Shown here: piece by piece, positions 33,632-43,375 of the stretch
Numbering within the stretch: the stretch's first letter is position 1
Layout: every line of letters starts with the position of its first letter
Assembly (NCBI GenBank): GCA_027315115.1
Contig: DAHUYQ010000024.1
Coordinates: forward strand, 124,001-188,000
Length of the DNA stretch: 64,000 nucleotides
DNA from: Solirubrobacterales bacterium
Lineage (GTDB): Bacteria; Actinomycetota; Thermoleophilia; Solirubrobacterales; Solirubrobacteraceae
Reading direction: 5' to 3'
Program-made: the position numbers and the translations under genes
The notes under the pieces: model-generated
Database searches by the model: none
What the model was told of the DNA's origin: nothing
Seen by the model: only the letters and a program-made list of their open reading frames with translations

Positions 33632-34324
33632 TCAGCTCCGCTTGCCGGCGACCTTGGCGGCCACGAAGAGCTCGGCCTCGGTCGAGCCCAGGAACGGCGC
33701 CAGCGCGCTGCGCGTGAGCTCTGGCACAATCGCGGGCAGCGTCCGTGCGGAGGAATGCACGAGGCGCTCGCGCAGCATCGCGAAGATCTCCGAGCCGACA
33801 GCGGCATCCAGCGAGCCGACCGGATGGCGGCTCACGTCCACAAGCTCGTAGCCGGGAGCCAGGAAGACGCAGAAGGCGTCCATCAGAGAGTCCATCAGGT
33901 CGCGCGCGGGCTGGCCCGCCTCGAACATCTCCACCAGCGCCAGCCTTGCGAAGGACGGCTCAGACGCGCACCAGTCGGTCAGCGTCGCCAGCACCGCCCA
34001 CACGCTCTCGGGCCAGTCGATGCGCGCTTCCGCGGCAGCCCAGCAGTCGGCCATGATGTGGTCGAAGAGCGCTTCGACGGCCGAGAGCGCAGCCTCCGGC
34101 TTGCCGCGAAAGTGCTCGTGAAAGATCGCGGGCGTCACTTCCGCCCCTGCGCAGATCTCCTCCACGCTGGCCTGCGCGTATCCGCTGGCCGTCACCGCGG
34201 CGGCTGTCGCGGCGTGGATGCGCTCGTGGACGTTGGGCGTCGGGAAGCACCTGGGCTTGCCACGGATGCCTCCATGCGCCCCCTCTGCTGCGAGCAGCGG
34301 GCCTGGTCGGCCACCGATCGGCAT
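33632..34324 (-). CDS. TetR-family transcriptional regulator
   Basis: A 230-residue protein (start uncertain; the first 30 residues look non-conserved and an internal start such as the codon for VHERIHAAT may be used). The N-terminal helix-turn-helix is ASVEEICAGAEVTPAIFHEHF followed by RGKPEAALSAVE, typical of TetR. The rest is a helical ligand and dimer domain. It is divergent from nadC with about 170 bp between; it may control itself, nadC-nadA, or neither. Ligand unknown. Confidence 0.82.
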   Translation of the reverse strand: MPIGGRPGPLLAAEGAHGGIRGKPRCFPTPNVHERIHAATAAAVTASGYAQASVEEICAGAEVTPAIFHEHFRGKPEAALSAVEALFDHIMADCWAAAEARIDWPESVWAVLATLTDWCASEPSFARLALVEMFEAGQPARDLMDSLMDAFCVFLAPGYELVDVSRHPVGSLDAAVGSEIFAMLRERLVHSSARTLPAIVPELTRSALAPFLGSTEAELFVAAKVAGKRS

Positions 34325-34492
34325 CGAGCCTCAGCGCGCCGGCGGGGCCGGAGGGGCTGCGCGGATCTCTGGGGCTGGAAGGTGGGCGAGCGGCATCGAG
34401 GGTTGGTAACAGCGTACACGAGCTATCGCAGCTCTCTGGTGTTTCCCTGGGCTCGGACCCTGTGCGGCGCCGGCGTTGCATATCCTGGCGGG

Positions 34493-35344
34493 ATGTCTAT
34501 GCAGATCTCCGCAGAGGAGTTGACGGCACTCGTGCAGCGAGCGCTGGCCGAGGACCTCGGAACGGGCGACGTGACCACGGAGGCGATCGTCTCGCCGGAC
34601 GCCCGCGCCCGGGCGCTGATCAGCCAGAAGGCCCCGGGCGCCGTCTATGGCCTGGATGCCGCCGAGACCGCCTTCCGGCTGCTCGACCCGGGTGTGCGCT
34701 GCGAGCGACTGGTGAGCGAGGGTCGCTGGCGCGATGGTCGCGGGCCGGTGCTCTCGATCGAAGGGTCGACCAGGGCGCTGCTGAGCGGCGAGCGCACCGC
34801 GCTGAACTTCCTCGGCCGGCTCTCAGGGGTGGCGAGCATGGCAGCCCAGGCGGCAGCGGTCGTGCAGGGCACGCGCGCGCGAGTGCTCGACACCCGCAAG
34901 ACGACCCCGGGGCTGCGTGCGCTGGAGAAGGCGGCGGTGGCGGCCGGCGGGGCCTCCAACCACCGCTTCGGGCTCTTCGACGCGCTCCTGATCAAGGAGA
35001 ACCACATCGAGGCCGCCGGCGGCATCGGCAACGCCATCGCGATGGCAAGGAGCGCGGCGCCGCGGCTGGCGGACACGCTGGAGGTCGAGGTGCGCGACCG
35101 CCAGGAGATAGAAGAGGCGCTGGAGGCGGGCGCGCCGCGGCTGCTGCTGGACAACATGGACCTCGACGAGCTCGCCGCCTCGGTCGCGCTGGTGGACGGC
35201 AGAGCGCTGCTTGAGGCCAGCGGCGGCGTCACGCTCGCCGATCTCCGGCAAGTCGCAGAGACGGGGGTAGACTTCATATCGCTGGGCGCGCTCACCCATT
35301 CCGCGCCGGCGCTAGACCTCTCGATGCTCTTGGAGGCGCTGTGA
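34493..35344 (+). CDS. nadC: Nicotinate-nucleotide diphosphorylase (carboxylating)
   Basis: Quinolinate phosphoribosyltransferase, 283 aa: makes nicotinate mononucleotide from quinolinate and PRPP in de novo NAD synthesis. Motifs: [50 protein letters not shown] (PRPP-binding arginine and lysine), [17 protein letters not shown] and LLLDNMD, then EASGGV. Start ATG 34493; a second ATG follows two codons later. The stop overlaps the GTG start of nadA. Confidence 0.95.
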   Translation: MSMQISAEELTALVQRALAEDLGTGDVTTEAIVSPDARARALISQKAPGAVYGLDAAETAFRLLDPGVRCERLVSEGRWRDGRGPVLSIEGSTRALLSGERTALNFLGRLSGVASMAAQAAAVVQGTRARVLDTRKTTPGLRALEKAAVAAGGASNHRFGLFDALLIKENHIEAAGGIGNAIAMARSAAPRLADTLEVEVRDRQEIEEALEAGAPRLLLDNMDLDELAASVALVDGRALLEASGGVTLADLRQVAETGVDFISLGALTHSAPALDLSMLLEAL

Positions 35345-36384
35345 TCGATCTTCCGATGTCCCCTCTTGCCGCTCCCTCCGCCGGTCTCTCGCCCGATGAG
35401 ATCGACGCCATGAAGAAGGAGATCCGCGCGCTGGCGGCCGAGCGCGATGCGGTGATCCTCGCTCACAACTACCAGGTCCCGGAGGTCCAGGACGTCGCCG
35501 ACTACACGGGCGACTCCCTCGGCCTCTCGCGGCAGGCCGCCGCGGCGGAGCAGGAGCGCATCGTCTTCTGCGGCGTGCACTTCATGGCCGAGACCGCCTC
35601 GGTGCTCTGTCCGAGCAAGACGGTCCTGATCCCCGACCTCGACGCCGGCTGCTCGCTGGCGGAGAGCATCGACGCGGAGCAGCTACGCGCCTGGAAGCAG
35701 GAGCACCCGGACGCGGTGGTGGTGATGTACGTCAACACCTCCGCGGAGGTGAAGGCGCTCACCGACTACTGCTGCACCTCGGCCAACGCGGTGCAGGTGG
35801 TCAGGCACATCTACGAGAAGCGCGGGCCCGACACCGAGATCCTCTTCGGCCCCGACATGTGGCTCGGAGCCTACGTGGAGAAGGAGCTCGGCAAGCCGAT
35901 GCATGTCTGGGACGGTGAGTGCCACGTGCACGCGTCGATCAGGCCCTCGGACATCGAAGCCACGCGCGCTGCGCACCCGGGTGCCGACTTTCTGATCCAC
36001 CCCGAGTGCGGCTGCACCACCAGCGTGATGGAGTACGTCGCCGCCGGGGACGTAAAGGCCGAGGACGTGAAGATGCTCTCGACCGGCGGGATGCTGCGCT
36101 ACGCCAAGGACGCCGAGCCGGATGCCGCGCGGGAGGCGGCGCACGGGCATCCTCGCCAGGCCGTCGTGGCCACCGAGGTCGGGATGCTCTATCCGCTGCA
36201 GATGGCGGCCCCGGACGTCGAGTTCGTGCCCGCCAACCCGGAGGCGAGCTGTCAGTTCATGAAGATGATCACGCTGCCCAAGCTGCTTGCGAGCCTGCGC
36301 GAGAACAAGTTCGAGGTGAAGGTCCCGCAGGAGATAGCCGACGCCGCGCGGGTGCCCATCGAGCGCATGGTCGCTATAGGTTGA
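35341..36384 (+). CDS. nadA: Quinolinate synthase
   Basis: A 347-residue [4Fe-4S] enzyme condensing iminoaspartate with dihydroxyacetone phosphate. Motifs: [22 protein letters not shown] near residue 40, [12 protein letters not shown] near 79, [21 protein letters not shown] near 128, [11 protein letters not shown] near 220 and [11 protein letters not shown] near 300; the cysteines in the last three motifs include the cluster ligands. GTG start within nadC's stop. nadB (aspartate oxidase), often in this operon, is not present in the window. Confidence 0.95.
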   Translation: MIDLPMSPLAAPSAGLSPDEIDAMKKEIRALAAERDAVILAHNYQVPEVQDVADYTGDSLGLSRQAAAAEQERIVFCGVHFMAETASVLCPSKTVLIPDLDAGCSLAESIDAEQLRAWKQEHPDAVVVMYVNTSAEVKALTDYCCTSANAVQVVRHIYEKRGPDTEILFGPDMWLGAYVEKELGKPMHVWDGECHVHASIRPSDIEATRAAHPGADFLIHPECGCTTSVMEYVAAGDVKAEDVKMLSTGGMLRYAKDAEPDAAREAAHGHPRQAVVATEVGMLYPLQMAAPDVEFVPANPEASCQFMKMITLPKLLASLRENKFEVKVPQEIADAARVPIERMVAIG

Positions 36385-36422
36385 TCCGCGCGCTGCGGCC
36401 TGCGCGGCGGGAATCGACGGCC

Positions 36423-37676
36423 CTACGCGAAATCGCCGACTTCGTGGGGCCCCACGCAGGCGATCGCCAGCTCGTCCGCGACCGCCTCGGCGACTTCGCG
36501 GACGTCCTCGAAGCTCACTTCGTCGAGCGCGGCGATCGCGGCGTCGGGGTCGATCGACTCGCCGAAGACGATCGAGGTGCCGGCGGCATAGCGAGCGACC
36601 GCGCCCGTGTTCTCGAAGGCGAGCACGAGCCGGCCTGCCGCGTAGGCGCGCGCACGCGCGACCTCCGACTCGGTCGGTCCCTGCTCACGCAGCTCGGTCA
36701 CGATCTCGCGCATGCGCTCATACGCCTCCACGCACTTGCTGGACTCCAGGCCAGAGCCAAGCTGCAGGATCGGGACGTCGGCGAAGGCGTGGTCGAACGC
36801 GTAGACCGAGTAGCAGAGGCCGCGACGCTCTCTGATCTCCTCGAAGAGCCGTGAGCTCATCGAGCCGCCCAGCAGCGTCGCATAGATGCTCAGTGCCGCG
36901 CGCCTGTGGATGTCGCCGATCTGCACATGCGGCCGGTAGATCATCCGCAGGTGCGACTGGTTGGTGTCCCGCTGCTCCACGAGCGTCTGGGGCGCGAAGC
37001 CGGGGGCGGGGTCATAGGGCTCGGGCTCGGGCAGCGCCGGGAAGCGCCCGAGCATCTGCTCCAGCTCGGCATCGTCGGGCAGGTGCTCGAGGTTGCCGAC
37101 CAGGAACGCTCCGCCGCGCGCCGGCGACCAGCGCCGGCTGCGGAACGCGAGGATCTCCTCGCGCTGGAAGCTGCGCAGGTGCTCCTCGGGGCCGAGCACG
37201 GTGCGGCCCAGCGGATGCTCGCCGAAGGCCGCCTTGTCGATCAGGTACTCCGCGACCGTCGAGGGCTGGTCGTAGGCCCGGTTGATCTCCTGGATCACGA
37301 CTCCGCGCTCGCGGTCGAGCTCCTCGGGGTCGATCCGCGGACGGGCCACGAAGTCGCTCAGCAGGTCGATCGCCCGCTCGGCCGCCTCCGCTCTGACGGT
37401 GATGTGGAACGCCACCAAGTCATGGCTGGTGTAGGCGTTGAGCACTCCGCCGAGCTGCTCGGCCGTCTCGTTGATGTCCCGGTGCGTGGGGTACTTCTCG
37501 CCACCCTTGAAGACCAGGTGCTCCAGGAAGTGGGCCATCCCGTTCTCCTGAGGAGCCTCGGTGCGCGCGCCCGCGTCGAAGGCCAGCAGCACGGTCAGAG
37601 CACGGGTGCCCGGCAGCGATATGCGGTGCAGCGGCATCTCGTTTGCCGCCAGCACGCTCGAAGCGACGGTTGCCAT
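36423..37676 (-). CDS. M16-family zinc metallopeptidase (pitrilysin/MPP-like)
   Basis: A 417-residue protein. The inverted zinc motif HFLEH (GMAHFLEHLVFKGG near residue 50) and the downstream glutamate in RGVVIQEINRAYD near 125 define an active M16 N-terminal half; the second half contains RRGLCYSVYAF, the usual substrate-binding region. The start at 37676 (MATVASSVLAANEMP) is preferred; upstream codons are antisense to ctpA. No signal peptide, so probably cytoplasmic. It is divergent from ctpA with only 31 bp between. Confidence 0.92.
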   Translation of the reverse strand: MATVASSVLAANEMPLHRISLPGTRALTVLLAFDAGARTEAPQENGMAHFLEHLVFKGGEKYPTHRDINETAEQLGGVLNAYTSHDLVAFHITVRAEAAERAIDLLSDFVARPRIDPEELDRERGVVIQEINRAYDQPSTVAEYLIDKAAFGEHPLGRTVLGPEEHLRSFQREEILAFRSRRWSPARGGAFLVGNLEHLPDDAELEQMLGRFPALPEPEPYDPAPGFAPQTLVEQRDTNQSHLRMIYRPHVQIGDIHRRAALSIYATLLGGSMSSRLFEEIRERRGLCYSVYAFDHAFADVPILQLGSGLESSKCVEAYERMREIVTELREQGPTESEVARARAYAAGRLVLAFENTGAVARYAAGTSIVFGESIDPDAAIAALDEVSFEDVREVAEAVADELAIACVGPHEVGDFA

Positions 37677-37681
37677 TGCCC

Positions 37682-37703
37682 GTGCACAATAGTCTCTGTG
37701 CAC
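37682..37703. promoter_or_regulatory. Dyad in the 31-bp divergent gap between the M16 peptidase and ctpA
   Basis: GTGCAC at 37682-37687 and again at 37698-37703, extended to CGTGCAC...GTGCACG, a 7-bp inverted repeat with a 10-bp AT-richer centre. It fills almost the whole gap between the two start codons, so it is a candidate shared operator. Purely from symmetry and position. Confidence 0.4.
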
Positions 37704-37707
37704 GCAC

Positions 37708-38904
37708 ATGTCCCTGTTCCGCCGCTCCGCCGCGCTGCTCGCGCTCACCTTCGTGCTTGCCCTGGGTCTCCTGGCACTGGGCCTTTGGTTGGGAGGGCAC
37801 CCCGAAGATCTCCCGGGATTCCTGCGCAGCGCATTCGTCGCAAACGGACAGACGAAGGTGCTCGACGAAGCGATCAGCACGGTCAAAACGGACTACTACA
37901 GGCAGATCAAGACGCAGTCGCTGCTGACCTCCTCGATCAACGGCATGGTCTCCAGCCTGCATGACCCGTACTCGGTCTACCTGCCGCCAAGCTCGTTCAA
38001 GTCCTTCGACGAGCCCGAAAGCTTCACGGGGATCGGCGTCTCGGTCCAGCCCGACAAGCAGGGGCTGAGGATCCTGAGCGTCTTCGACGGCTCTCCCGCG
38101 GCGCGCTCCGGCCTGAAGAGCGGCGAAGTGATCCTGAAGGCAGACAGCCATTCGCTCATCGGCGTCTCTCTGCAAAAGGCGGTCTCCCTGATCGAGGGGC
38201 CGCCAGGCACCGCGGTGCATCTGCAGATCAGCCGCGCAGGCCATCCCCGCGCGGTCACGATCACGCGCGAGACGATCTCGCGGCCGATCGTGGCCTCCGA
38301 AATGCACACCGTCGACGGCGTGAAGGTCGGCTGGGTCTACCTTGCCGCCTTCAGCGAAGGCGCTCACGGCCAGCTCGCCGAAGCGGTGCGCTCGCTGCTG
38401 AAGAAAGGCGCCAAGGCGCTGGTGCTCGACATGCGCGGCAACGGCGGCGGCCTGGTCAGCGAAGCGCAGCTCGTCGCGAGCCTCTTCCTGCGCCAGGGCC
38501 AGACGATCGTGACCACCAGGGGTCGCGCTCAGCCGACGATCGTCCTGCGCGCGCTGGGCGGATCGATCCCGGCGAGCATCCCGATGGTCGTGCTGGTCGA
38601 CAAAGACACCGCCTCCGCGGCGGAGATCGTCACAGCGGCGTTGCAGGACAACCACCGCGCCAAGGTCGTCGGCACCCACACCTACGGCAAGGGCGTCTTC
38701 CAGGAGCTGGAGCCGCTGAGCAACGGCGGCGGCCTGAAGATCACGGTCGGCGAGTACTTCACCCCCGACGGCCGCAACCTGGGTGGCGGCGGCGTCCACG
38801 AGGGCAAGGGCATCACCCCGGAAGTCGTGGTCCCGAGCAATCAGGTGGACACCGAAAAGGGGCTGCGGAGCGCGCTGAAGACGGTCGCCGCCGAGGTTGG
38901 GTGA
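37708..38904 (+). CDS. ctpA: S41 carboxyl-terminal processing protease
   Basis: A 398-residue protein with a signal anchor (residues 7-30, LALTFVLALGLLALGLWLG), a short N-domain, a PDZ domain at about 105-190 (GIGVSVQPDKQGLRILSVFDGSPAARSG in two parts), and the serine protease core. The catalytic serine is in KDTASAAEIVTAAL near residue 300 and the lysine in THTYGKGVFQE near 325; MRGNGGG is the oxyanion-side motif. It would act outside the membrane on C-termini of envelope proteins. RNase R follows 10 nt later. Confidence 0.93.
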   Translation: MSLFRRSAALLALTFVLALGLLALGLWLGGHPEDLPGFLRSAFVANGQTKVLDEAISTVKTDYYRQIKTQSLLTSSINGMVSSLHDPYSVYLPPSSFKSFDEPESFTGIGVSVQPDKQGLRILSVFDGSPAARSGLKSGEVILKADSHSLIGVSLQKAVSLIEGPPGTAVHLQISRAGHPRAVTITRETISRPIVASEMHTVDGVKVGWVYLAAFSEGAHGQLAEAVRSLLKKGAKALVLDMRGNGGGLVSEAQLVASLFLRQGQTIVTTRGRAQPTIVLRALGGSIPASIPMVVLVDKDTASAAEIVTAALQDNHRAKVVGTHTYGKGVFQELEPLSNGGGLKITVGEYFTPDGRNLGGGGVHEGKGITPEVVVPSNQVDTEKGLRSALKTVAAEVG

Positions 38905-38914
38905 GTCAGGGCCG

Positions 38915-40825
38915 ATGAGCCAGGCGCTGGTCGCGGTTCTGCAGCGGCGCGGACGCTTCTGGATCGCCGAGCCGCTGTTCCCACGCGCGGCGGGAGCGGG
39001 GGAGGCGCATGCGAGGGGCGCCTCTCGACGGCTGACGCTCGGCTCCAACCGGCTTGCGCCGCCGCGCAAGGGCAGCGCCTCCGAGGGGCAGCTCGTGCTC
39101 GTGCGGGCGCCGGGCATGAGCAGGCCCACCCACCGCGGGCGCGATGGGGGCGGCCGGGCCGCCCGCCCCGGCCGGGCGAGCATCGCGCGCGTGATCGGCC
39201 GGCCCGATATCGCGCGCGACGTGATCGAGGCGGCGATGCTCGACCGCGGCCTGGCGCGGGAGTTCGCTCCCGCCGTGGAACGCGAGGCCCGAGAGCTCGC
39301 GAGTGCGCCGCCGGCCAGGGAGGCCGCCAGGCGCGACCTGCGCAGCCTGCCCACGCTCACGATCGACCCCGTCACCGCACGCGACTTCGACGACGCGATC
39401 TCCGCCGAGCCGCTGAGCGACGGAGGCGTGCGCGCATGGGTCCACATCGCCGACGTGAGCGCGTTCGTGGCGGAGGGCTCGCTGCTGGACCGCGAGGCCC
39501 GTCGGCGCGCGACCAGCGTCTACGCGCCCGGCGCGGTCGAGCCGATGCTGCCGCACGCGCTCAGCAACGAGGCGTGCTCGCTGGTGCCTGGCCGCGACCG
39601 GCTGGCGGTGACCGTGGAGCTGGAGGTCCGCGACGGCAAGGCGCTGGGCGTGGCCTTCTACAGGTCGCTGATCCGCTCCGATGCTCGTCTGGACTACGAG
39701 CAGGTCGACCGGATCTTCGCCGGAGGCGAGCGAGCTCAGGAGCCGTGGGGCAAGCCGCTGCAGGCCGCGCGCGAGGCCGCCGCGCAGCTCGGCGCCGCGC
39801 GCGCGGCAAGGGCCGGCGCGCTGCAGCTCGACGCGCCGGAGCCGGAGCTCGCCTTCGACCGTGAAGGAAACGTCGCCTCCGTGACGGCGCGGGTGCAGAC
39901 AGAGTCCCACCGGTTGATCGAGCACCTGATGATCGCCGCCAACGAGGCGGTCGCCACCCTGCTCCAGCGTCGCGGCGTGCCGTGTCTCTACCGCGTCCAC
40001 GAGCAGCCGCAGCCCGAGCGCGTCGCTCGTCTGGTCGACCAGCTCGTTTCCCTGGGAGTCCAGACCCCGCCGGTGCCGGAGAGGATGTCGTCCTCGCAGG
40101 CGAAGGAGATGATCGGCGAGATCGGCAGGAACGTGGAGGCTCACCTGCGCAGCGCGGAGGCCCGCTCGCGGGCCGGCGATCCCTCGATACCCGCCACCGG
40201 TGGCAGGCTCGCGCTGACCTCGCTGGTGCTCAGGTCGCTACAGCAGGCCGTCTACTCGCCGCGCAACATCGGCCACGCGGGCCTCGGCTCCGACTGCTAC
40301 TGCCACTTCACCTCGCCGATCCGGCGCTACCCGGACATCGTCTGCCACCGCGCCCTGCTCTCGGCGGTGGGAGGCGGTGAGCATGCGCCACGGGCCGCGG
40401 GCATGGCCGAGCTGGGGGAATGGACCTCGACGAAGGAGCGCGAGGCGATGGCGATCGAGCGGGACACCGATGCGATCGCCTGCTGCTTCATGCTGGAGCA
40501 GACGCTGCGCAAGCAGGGCTATGACGAAGTCTTCGACGGTGAGGTGAGCGGCCTGATCTCGGCCGGCGCGTTCGTGGCGTTCGGCCCTCACACTGCGGCG
40601 CGCGGCACGGAGGCGACGGCGCCTCCCGCCTACGAGGGAATGCTGCCGGTGCGGCGCCTGCAGTCGGCGGATGGTGGACGAGAGTGGTGGGAGCTCAATG
40701 AGCAGGGCACGATCCTGCACGGCGAGCGCTCCGGGTCGATGCTGCGGCTCGGGCAGGCGGTGCGCGTGCAGGTGACGCGGGTCGACACCGTCCGCGGACG
40801 TGTCGATCTCGGGCTGGCAGGCTAG
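38915..40825 (+). CDS. rnr: Ribonuclease R / RNB-domain exoribonuclease
   Basis: A 636-residue 3'-5' exoribonuclease. The RNB core begins PTLTIDPVTARDFDDAISAE near residue 145 (metal-binding Asp cluster), continues WVHIADVSAFV, LPHALSNEACSL, HRLIEHLMIAANE and YCHFTSPIRRYPD near 465. The N-terminal 110 residues are Arg/Gly/Pro-rich and lack a clear cold-shock domain; a C-terminal S1-like segment ends the protein (GQAVRVQVTRVDTVRGRVDL). RNase R degrades structured RNA and works with tmRNA-SmpB in trans-translation, which fits smpB immediately downstream. Confidence 0.92.
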   Translation: MSQALVAVLQRRGRFWIAEPLFPRAAGAGEAHARGASRRLTLGSNRLAPPRKGSASEGQLVLVRAPGMSRPTHRGRDGGGRAARPGRASIARVIGRPDIARDVIEAAMLDRGLAREFAPAVEREARELASAPPAREAARRDLRSLPTLTIDPVTARDFDDAISAEPLSDGGVRAWVHIADVSAFVAEGSLLDREARRRATSVYAPGAVEPMLPHALSNEACSLVPGRDRLAVTVELEVRDGKALGVAFYRSLIRSDARLDYEQVDRIFAGGERAQEPWGKPLQAAREAAAQLGAARAARAGALQLDAPEPELAFDREGNVASVTARVQTESHRLIEHLMIAANEAVATLLQRRGVPCLYRVHEQPQPERVARLVDQLVSLGVQTPPVPERMSSSQAKEMIGEIGRNVEAHLRSAEARSRAGDPSIPATGGRLALTSLVLRSLQQAVYSPRNIGHAGLGSDCYCHFTSPIRRYPDIVCHRALLSAVGGGEHAPRAAGMAELGEWTSTKEREAMAIERDTDAIACCFMLEQTLRKQGYDEVFDGEVSGLISAGAFVAFGPHTAARGTEATAPPAYEGMLPVRRLQSADGGREWWELNEQGTILHGERSGSMLRLGQAVRVQVTRVDTVRGRVDLGLAG

Positions 40826-40834
40826 TCTCAGGCT

Positions 40835-41314
40835 GTGGCAAAGACCAAGAAGCGCAAGATCGGCGCCGGCGACGTCGCCAGCAACCGCTATGCCAGCTAC
40901 CGCTACGAGCTGCTCGAACGGATCGAGTGCGGCATCGTGCTGTACGGCACCGAGGTGAAGGCGCTGCGCGAGTCGGGCGCCCAGCTCAAGGACGGCTACG
41001 CGACGATCAAGGACGGCGAGCTGTGGTTGCAGGGCGTGCACATTCCGCCCTACGGTCCCGCCTCACGTGAGAACCACGATCCCGACAGGGATCGAAAGCT
41101 GCTGCTGCACAGGTTCGAGATCGATCGTCTCGCCGGCCGCGTGGCCGAGCGCGGGCTCACGCTCGTGCCGACGCGGATCTACTTCTCGGGGCCGCATGCC
41201 AAGGTCGAGGTGGCGCTGGCGCGCGGCAAGGATCTCTACGACAAGCGCCAGACGATCAAGGAGCGCGAGAGCCGCCGCGAGATGGACAGGGCGCTGCGCG
41301 AGGCGCGGCGGTAG
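40835..41314 (+). CDS. smpB: SsrA-binding protein SmpB
   Basis: A 159-residue partner of tmRNA in ribosome rescue. Motifs: NRYASYRYELLERIECGIVL, GTEVKALRESGAQLKDGYA, YGPASRENHDPDRDRKLLLH, and the basic tail KDLYDKRQTIKERE that probes the empty mRNA channel. GTG start at 40835. The tmRNA gene itself lies 2.4 kb downstream on the same strand. Confidence 0.97.
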   Translation: MAKTKKRKIGAGDVASNRYASYRYELLERIECGIVLYGTEVKALRESGAQLKDGYATIKDGELWLQGVHIPPYGPASRENHDPDRDRKLLLHRFEIDRLAGRVAERGLTLVPTRIYFSGPHAKVEVALARGKDLYDKRQTIKERESRREMDRALREARR

Positions 41315-41323
41315 GCCCGAACG

Positions 41324-41776
41324 TCAGGTCAGTTGGGTGCAGCTCGTGAAGCCGTCGCGCTTGGCGACCGGGGCGATGCGCTTCTCGACAGCGCCGATCT
41401 GCTTGAGCTGTTCGACGGCCGCCTTCTTTTTCTTGAGCTGAACGTCGGTGCTGAGGCTGCCCGCGTACTCGGCCACTTCTTCGGCGCCTTCGATCATCTG
41501 TTTCCAATCGGCGGCCAGCGACCCGGGGGGCTTGAGCTGCTTCATCGATTCGAGCTGCTGCTGCTCGAAGCCGGCGAGCTTGTGCGCGATCAGCGCGAGT
41601 CCCTGCACGGTCTTGGCTGTGCCGACGTGTTTCATCTTCATCTGGACCTGCATGCACAGCGCGTTGGCATGGCTGACGAGCTGTGCCCGCGTCAGCGGCT
41701 TGGTCGAGCCGCAACCGGCCACCGCCAAGCCAAGCGTCAGCGCCGCCAGCACGGCCAGCAGACGCACCGCGAGCAT
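41324..41776 (-). CDS. Small lipoprotein of unknown function
   Basis: Starting at ATG 41776 the protein begins MLAVRLLAVLAALTLGLAVAGCGS, a lipoprotein signal with lipobox LAVAGC, cysteine at residue 22. The mature 128 residues are mostly helical and Lys/Gln/Ala-rich (KMKHVGTAKTVQGLALIAHK, LKKKKAAVEQLKQIG) with two further cysteines. Not recognised as a named family. It is convergent with smpB (9 bp apart). Confidence 0.78.
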   Translation of the reverse strand: MLAVRLLAVLAALTLGLAVAGCGSTKPLTRAQLVSHANALCMQVQMKMKHVGTAKTVQGLALIAHKLAGFEQQQLESMKQLKPPGSLAADWKQMIEGAEEVAEYAGSLSTDVQLKKKKAAVEQLKQIGAVEKRIAPVAKRDGFTSCTQLT

Positions 41777-41898
41777 GCGCCAGGCCGTGCATCCCCGAGT
41801 CCCGCCTCGATCAAGTCCCCTGAACATCGTGCGACAGGCTACAACCTTCCGGCCCGTGCGCGCAAAGGTCAGAGCGTGCGTCAGGGCGGCCGATCATC

Positions 41899-42465
41899 AT
41901 GGTGGCCGTGAACGTCGACCCTCAGGAGCAGTCTCCGCCTGCTGCGAGCGGACGCAGCGTCTGGCGCCGGCTCGGCGCCGTGGTCATACGCTCGGTGTCT
42001 CCGAAGGTCGGCGAGATCGGGTCGATCTACGGCCTGATACTCGTGGGCTCGTTGATGGCGGCGGAGAGCTACAAGCACGAGAGTCATCTGGATGTGCTGC
42101 TCTCGATCATGCTGACGCTCGTCATCTACTGGCTTGCGCACGCCTACTCGCTCGCGCTGGGTCTGCGGATCGAGAGCAGCGCCTCGCTATCGCTGCGCTC
42201 GCTGTGGGAGGGCCTGCTCGGCAGCGCCTCGGTCATCCAGGGAGCGCTTACCCCGTTGATCGCGCTGCTCGTGGCGTGGGCGGCGGGAGCCTCTTCGCAG
42301 CTTGCGATCGACCTCGCGCTCTGGAGCGCGATCGCGACGCTCGTGGCGCTGGAGCTGCTCGCGGGCGTCCGCGCCAAAGAGAGGCCGCTGGAGCTGGTGC
42401 TGAGCTGCTGCGTGGGGGTGGGGATGGGCGCGGCCGTGCTGGCGTTGAAGGCGCTGCTGCACTGA
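41899..42465 (+). CDS. Small integral membrane protein of unknown function
   Basis: A 188-residue protein with five probable membrane segments (IYGLILVGSLMAA, LLSIMLTLVIYWLAHAYSLAL, ALTPLIALLVAWAAG, LALWSAIATLVALELLAGV, VLSCCVGVGMGAAVLALKAL). No catalytic motif seen and family not recognised. A GC-rich gap separates it from the divergent lipoprotein gene; it is convergent with the site-2 protease. Confidence 0.72.
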   Translation: MVAVNVDPQEQSPPAASGRSVWRRLGAVVIRSVSPKVGEIGSIYGLILVGSLMAAESYKHESHLDVLLSIMLTLVIYWLAHAYSLALGLRIESSASLSLRSLWEGLLGSASVIQGALTPLIALLVAWAAGASSQLAIDLALWSAIATLVALELLAGVRAKERPLELVLSCCVGVGMGAAVLALKALLH

Positions 42466-42484
42466 GGGAGCCGGGATCTCCTCC

Positions 42485-43375
42485 TCAGGAGATGGTGCGG
42501 GCGACGTAGGAGACGTCCATGCCCAGCGCGAGAACGGCGATCAGGCCGATGTACAGCAGCCCGATCACGAGCCGCGCCCGCGGCGGCACGCGGTAGTAGG
42601 CGGCGCTCTCCAGCGTGCGGGAGCGGCGGTGCTGCCAGCGCCGCCACAGCTCGTAGCCGGCAAAGGCCGCGACCAGCACCAGAAACGGGCTGTGCAGAGC
42701 GATCACGCCCGTGAGGATCACGCCGAAGCCGATGAACCACATCCACGGAGACATCGCTGCCATCGCACGGCCGCCGTCCAGCGGCACGACCGGGATGAGG
42801 TTGAAGAGGTTGACCAGGAAGCCGATGTAGGCCAGCGCCATGAACAGGCCGCTGCCGCTCGCCTCGCCGATCGCCAGGCATGCGGCCGCGCCCAGGGTGC
42901 CGAGCACCGGCCCCGCAAGCCCCACCTTGGCCTCGGCGTAGGCGTCGTCGCCCAGCGACCGTGAGGCGATCACCGCGCCGAGGAACGGGATGAAGGTGGG
43001 CGCGCTGGCCGGGATGCCTTCTCTGCGCAACTGGATCGCGTGACCCATCTCATGGATGAACAGCAGCACGACGAAGCCGACCGCGAACCGCCAGCCCCAG
43101 AGCAGCGAGTAGGCGGCGACCGAGACCAGCGCGCTGCCGGCCGTGACCAGCAGCTTGGCCTTCGGCAACAGGAAGAGCAGACCCTTGAGCTGAGCGGCGA
43201 ACTTCGCGATCAGCGCGCCGGCGCCGGCGATCGCGCCGCCGGCGCGACGCCACAGCGAGCGCTTGGCGGTAACAGGCTTCTCGGGGCCGAAGGGGTTGGC
43301 CGGCGGGGTGGCGGCGATCTGCCCGCTGGGCTCGGGCGCGACCGGCGGAGGCCACGTGAGATCGGTCTGATCCAT
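42485..43375 (-). CDS. Site-2 protease family (M50) intramembrane metalloprotease
   Basis: A 296-residue protein with about six membrane helices. The zinc motif is LLFIHEMGHAIQLRREG (HExxH) near residue 110 and the third ligand NLIPVVPLDGGRA near 200. There is no PDZ domain, so it belongs to the short SpoIVFB/Rv-type group rather than RseP. The N-terminal 40 residues are Pro-rich and cytoplasmic. Start ATG 43375 is preceded by GAGAG; longer readings are rejected. Substrate unknown; such proteases cut membrane-bound regulators. Confidence 0.88.
   Translation of the reverse strand: MDQTDLTWPPPVAPEPSGQIAATPPANPFGPEKPVTAKRSLWRRAGGAIAGAGALIAKFAAQLKGLLFLLPKAKLLVTAGSALVSVAAYSLLWGWRFAVGFVVLLFIHEMGHAIQLRREGIPASAPTFIPFLGAVIASRSLGDDAYAEAKVGLAGPVLGTLGAAACLAIGEASGSGLFMALAYIGFLVNLFNLIPVVPLDGGRAMAAMSPWMWFIGFGVILTGVIALHSPFLVLVAAFAGYELWRRWQHRRSRTLESAAYYRVPPRARLVIGLLYIGLIAVLALGMDVSYVARTIS

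Noticed and set aside
34395-34430. TetR operator and nadC promoter in the divergent region
   Set aside because: GTAACAGCGTAC has only weak symmetry and the hexamer spacing is not convincing.
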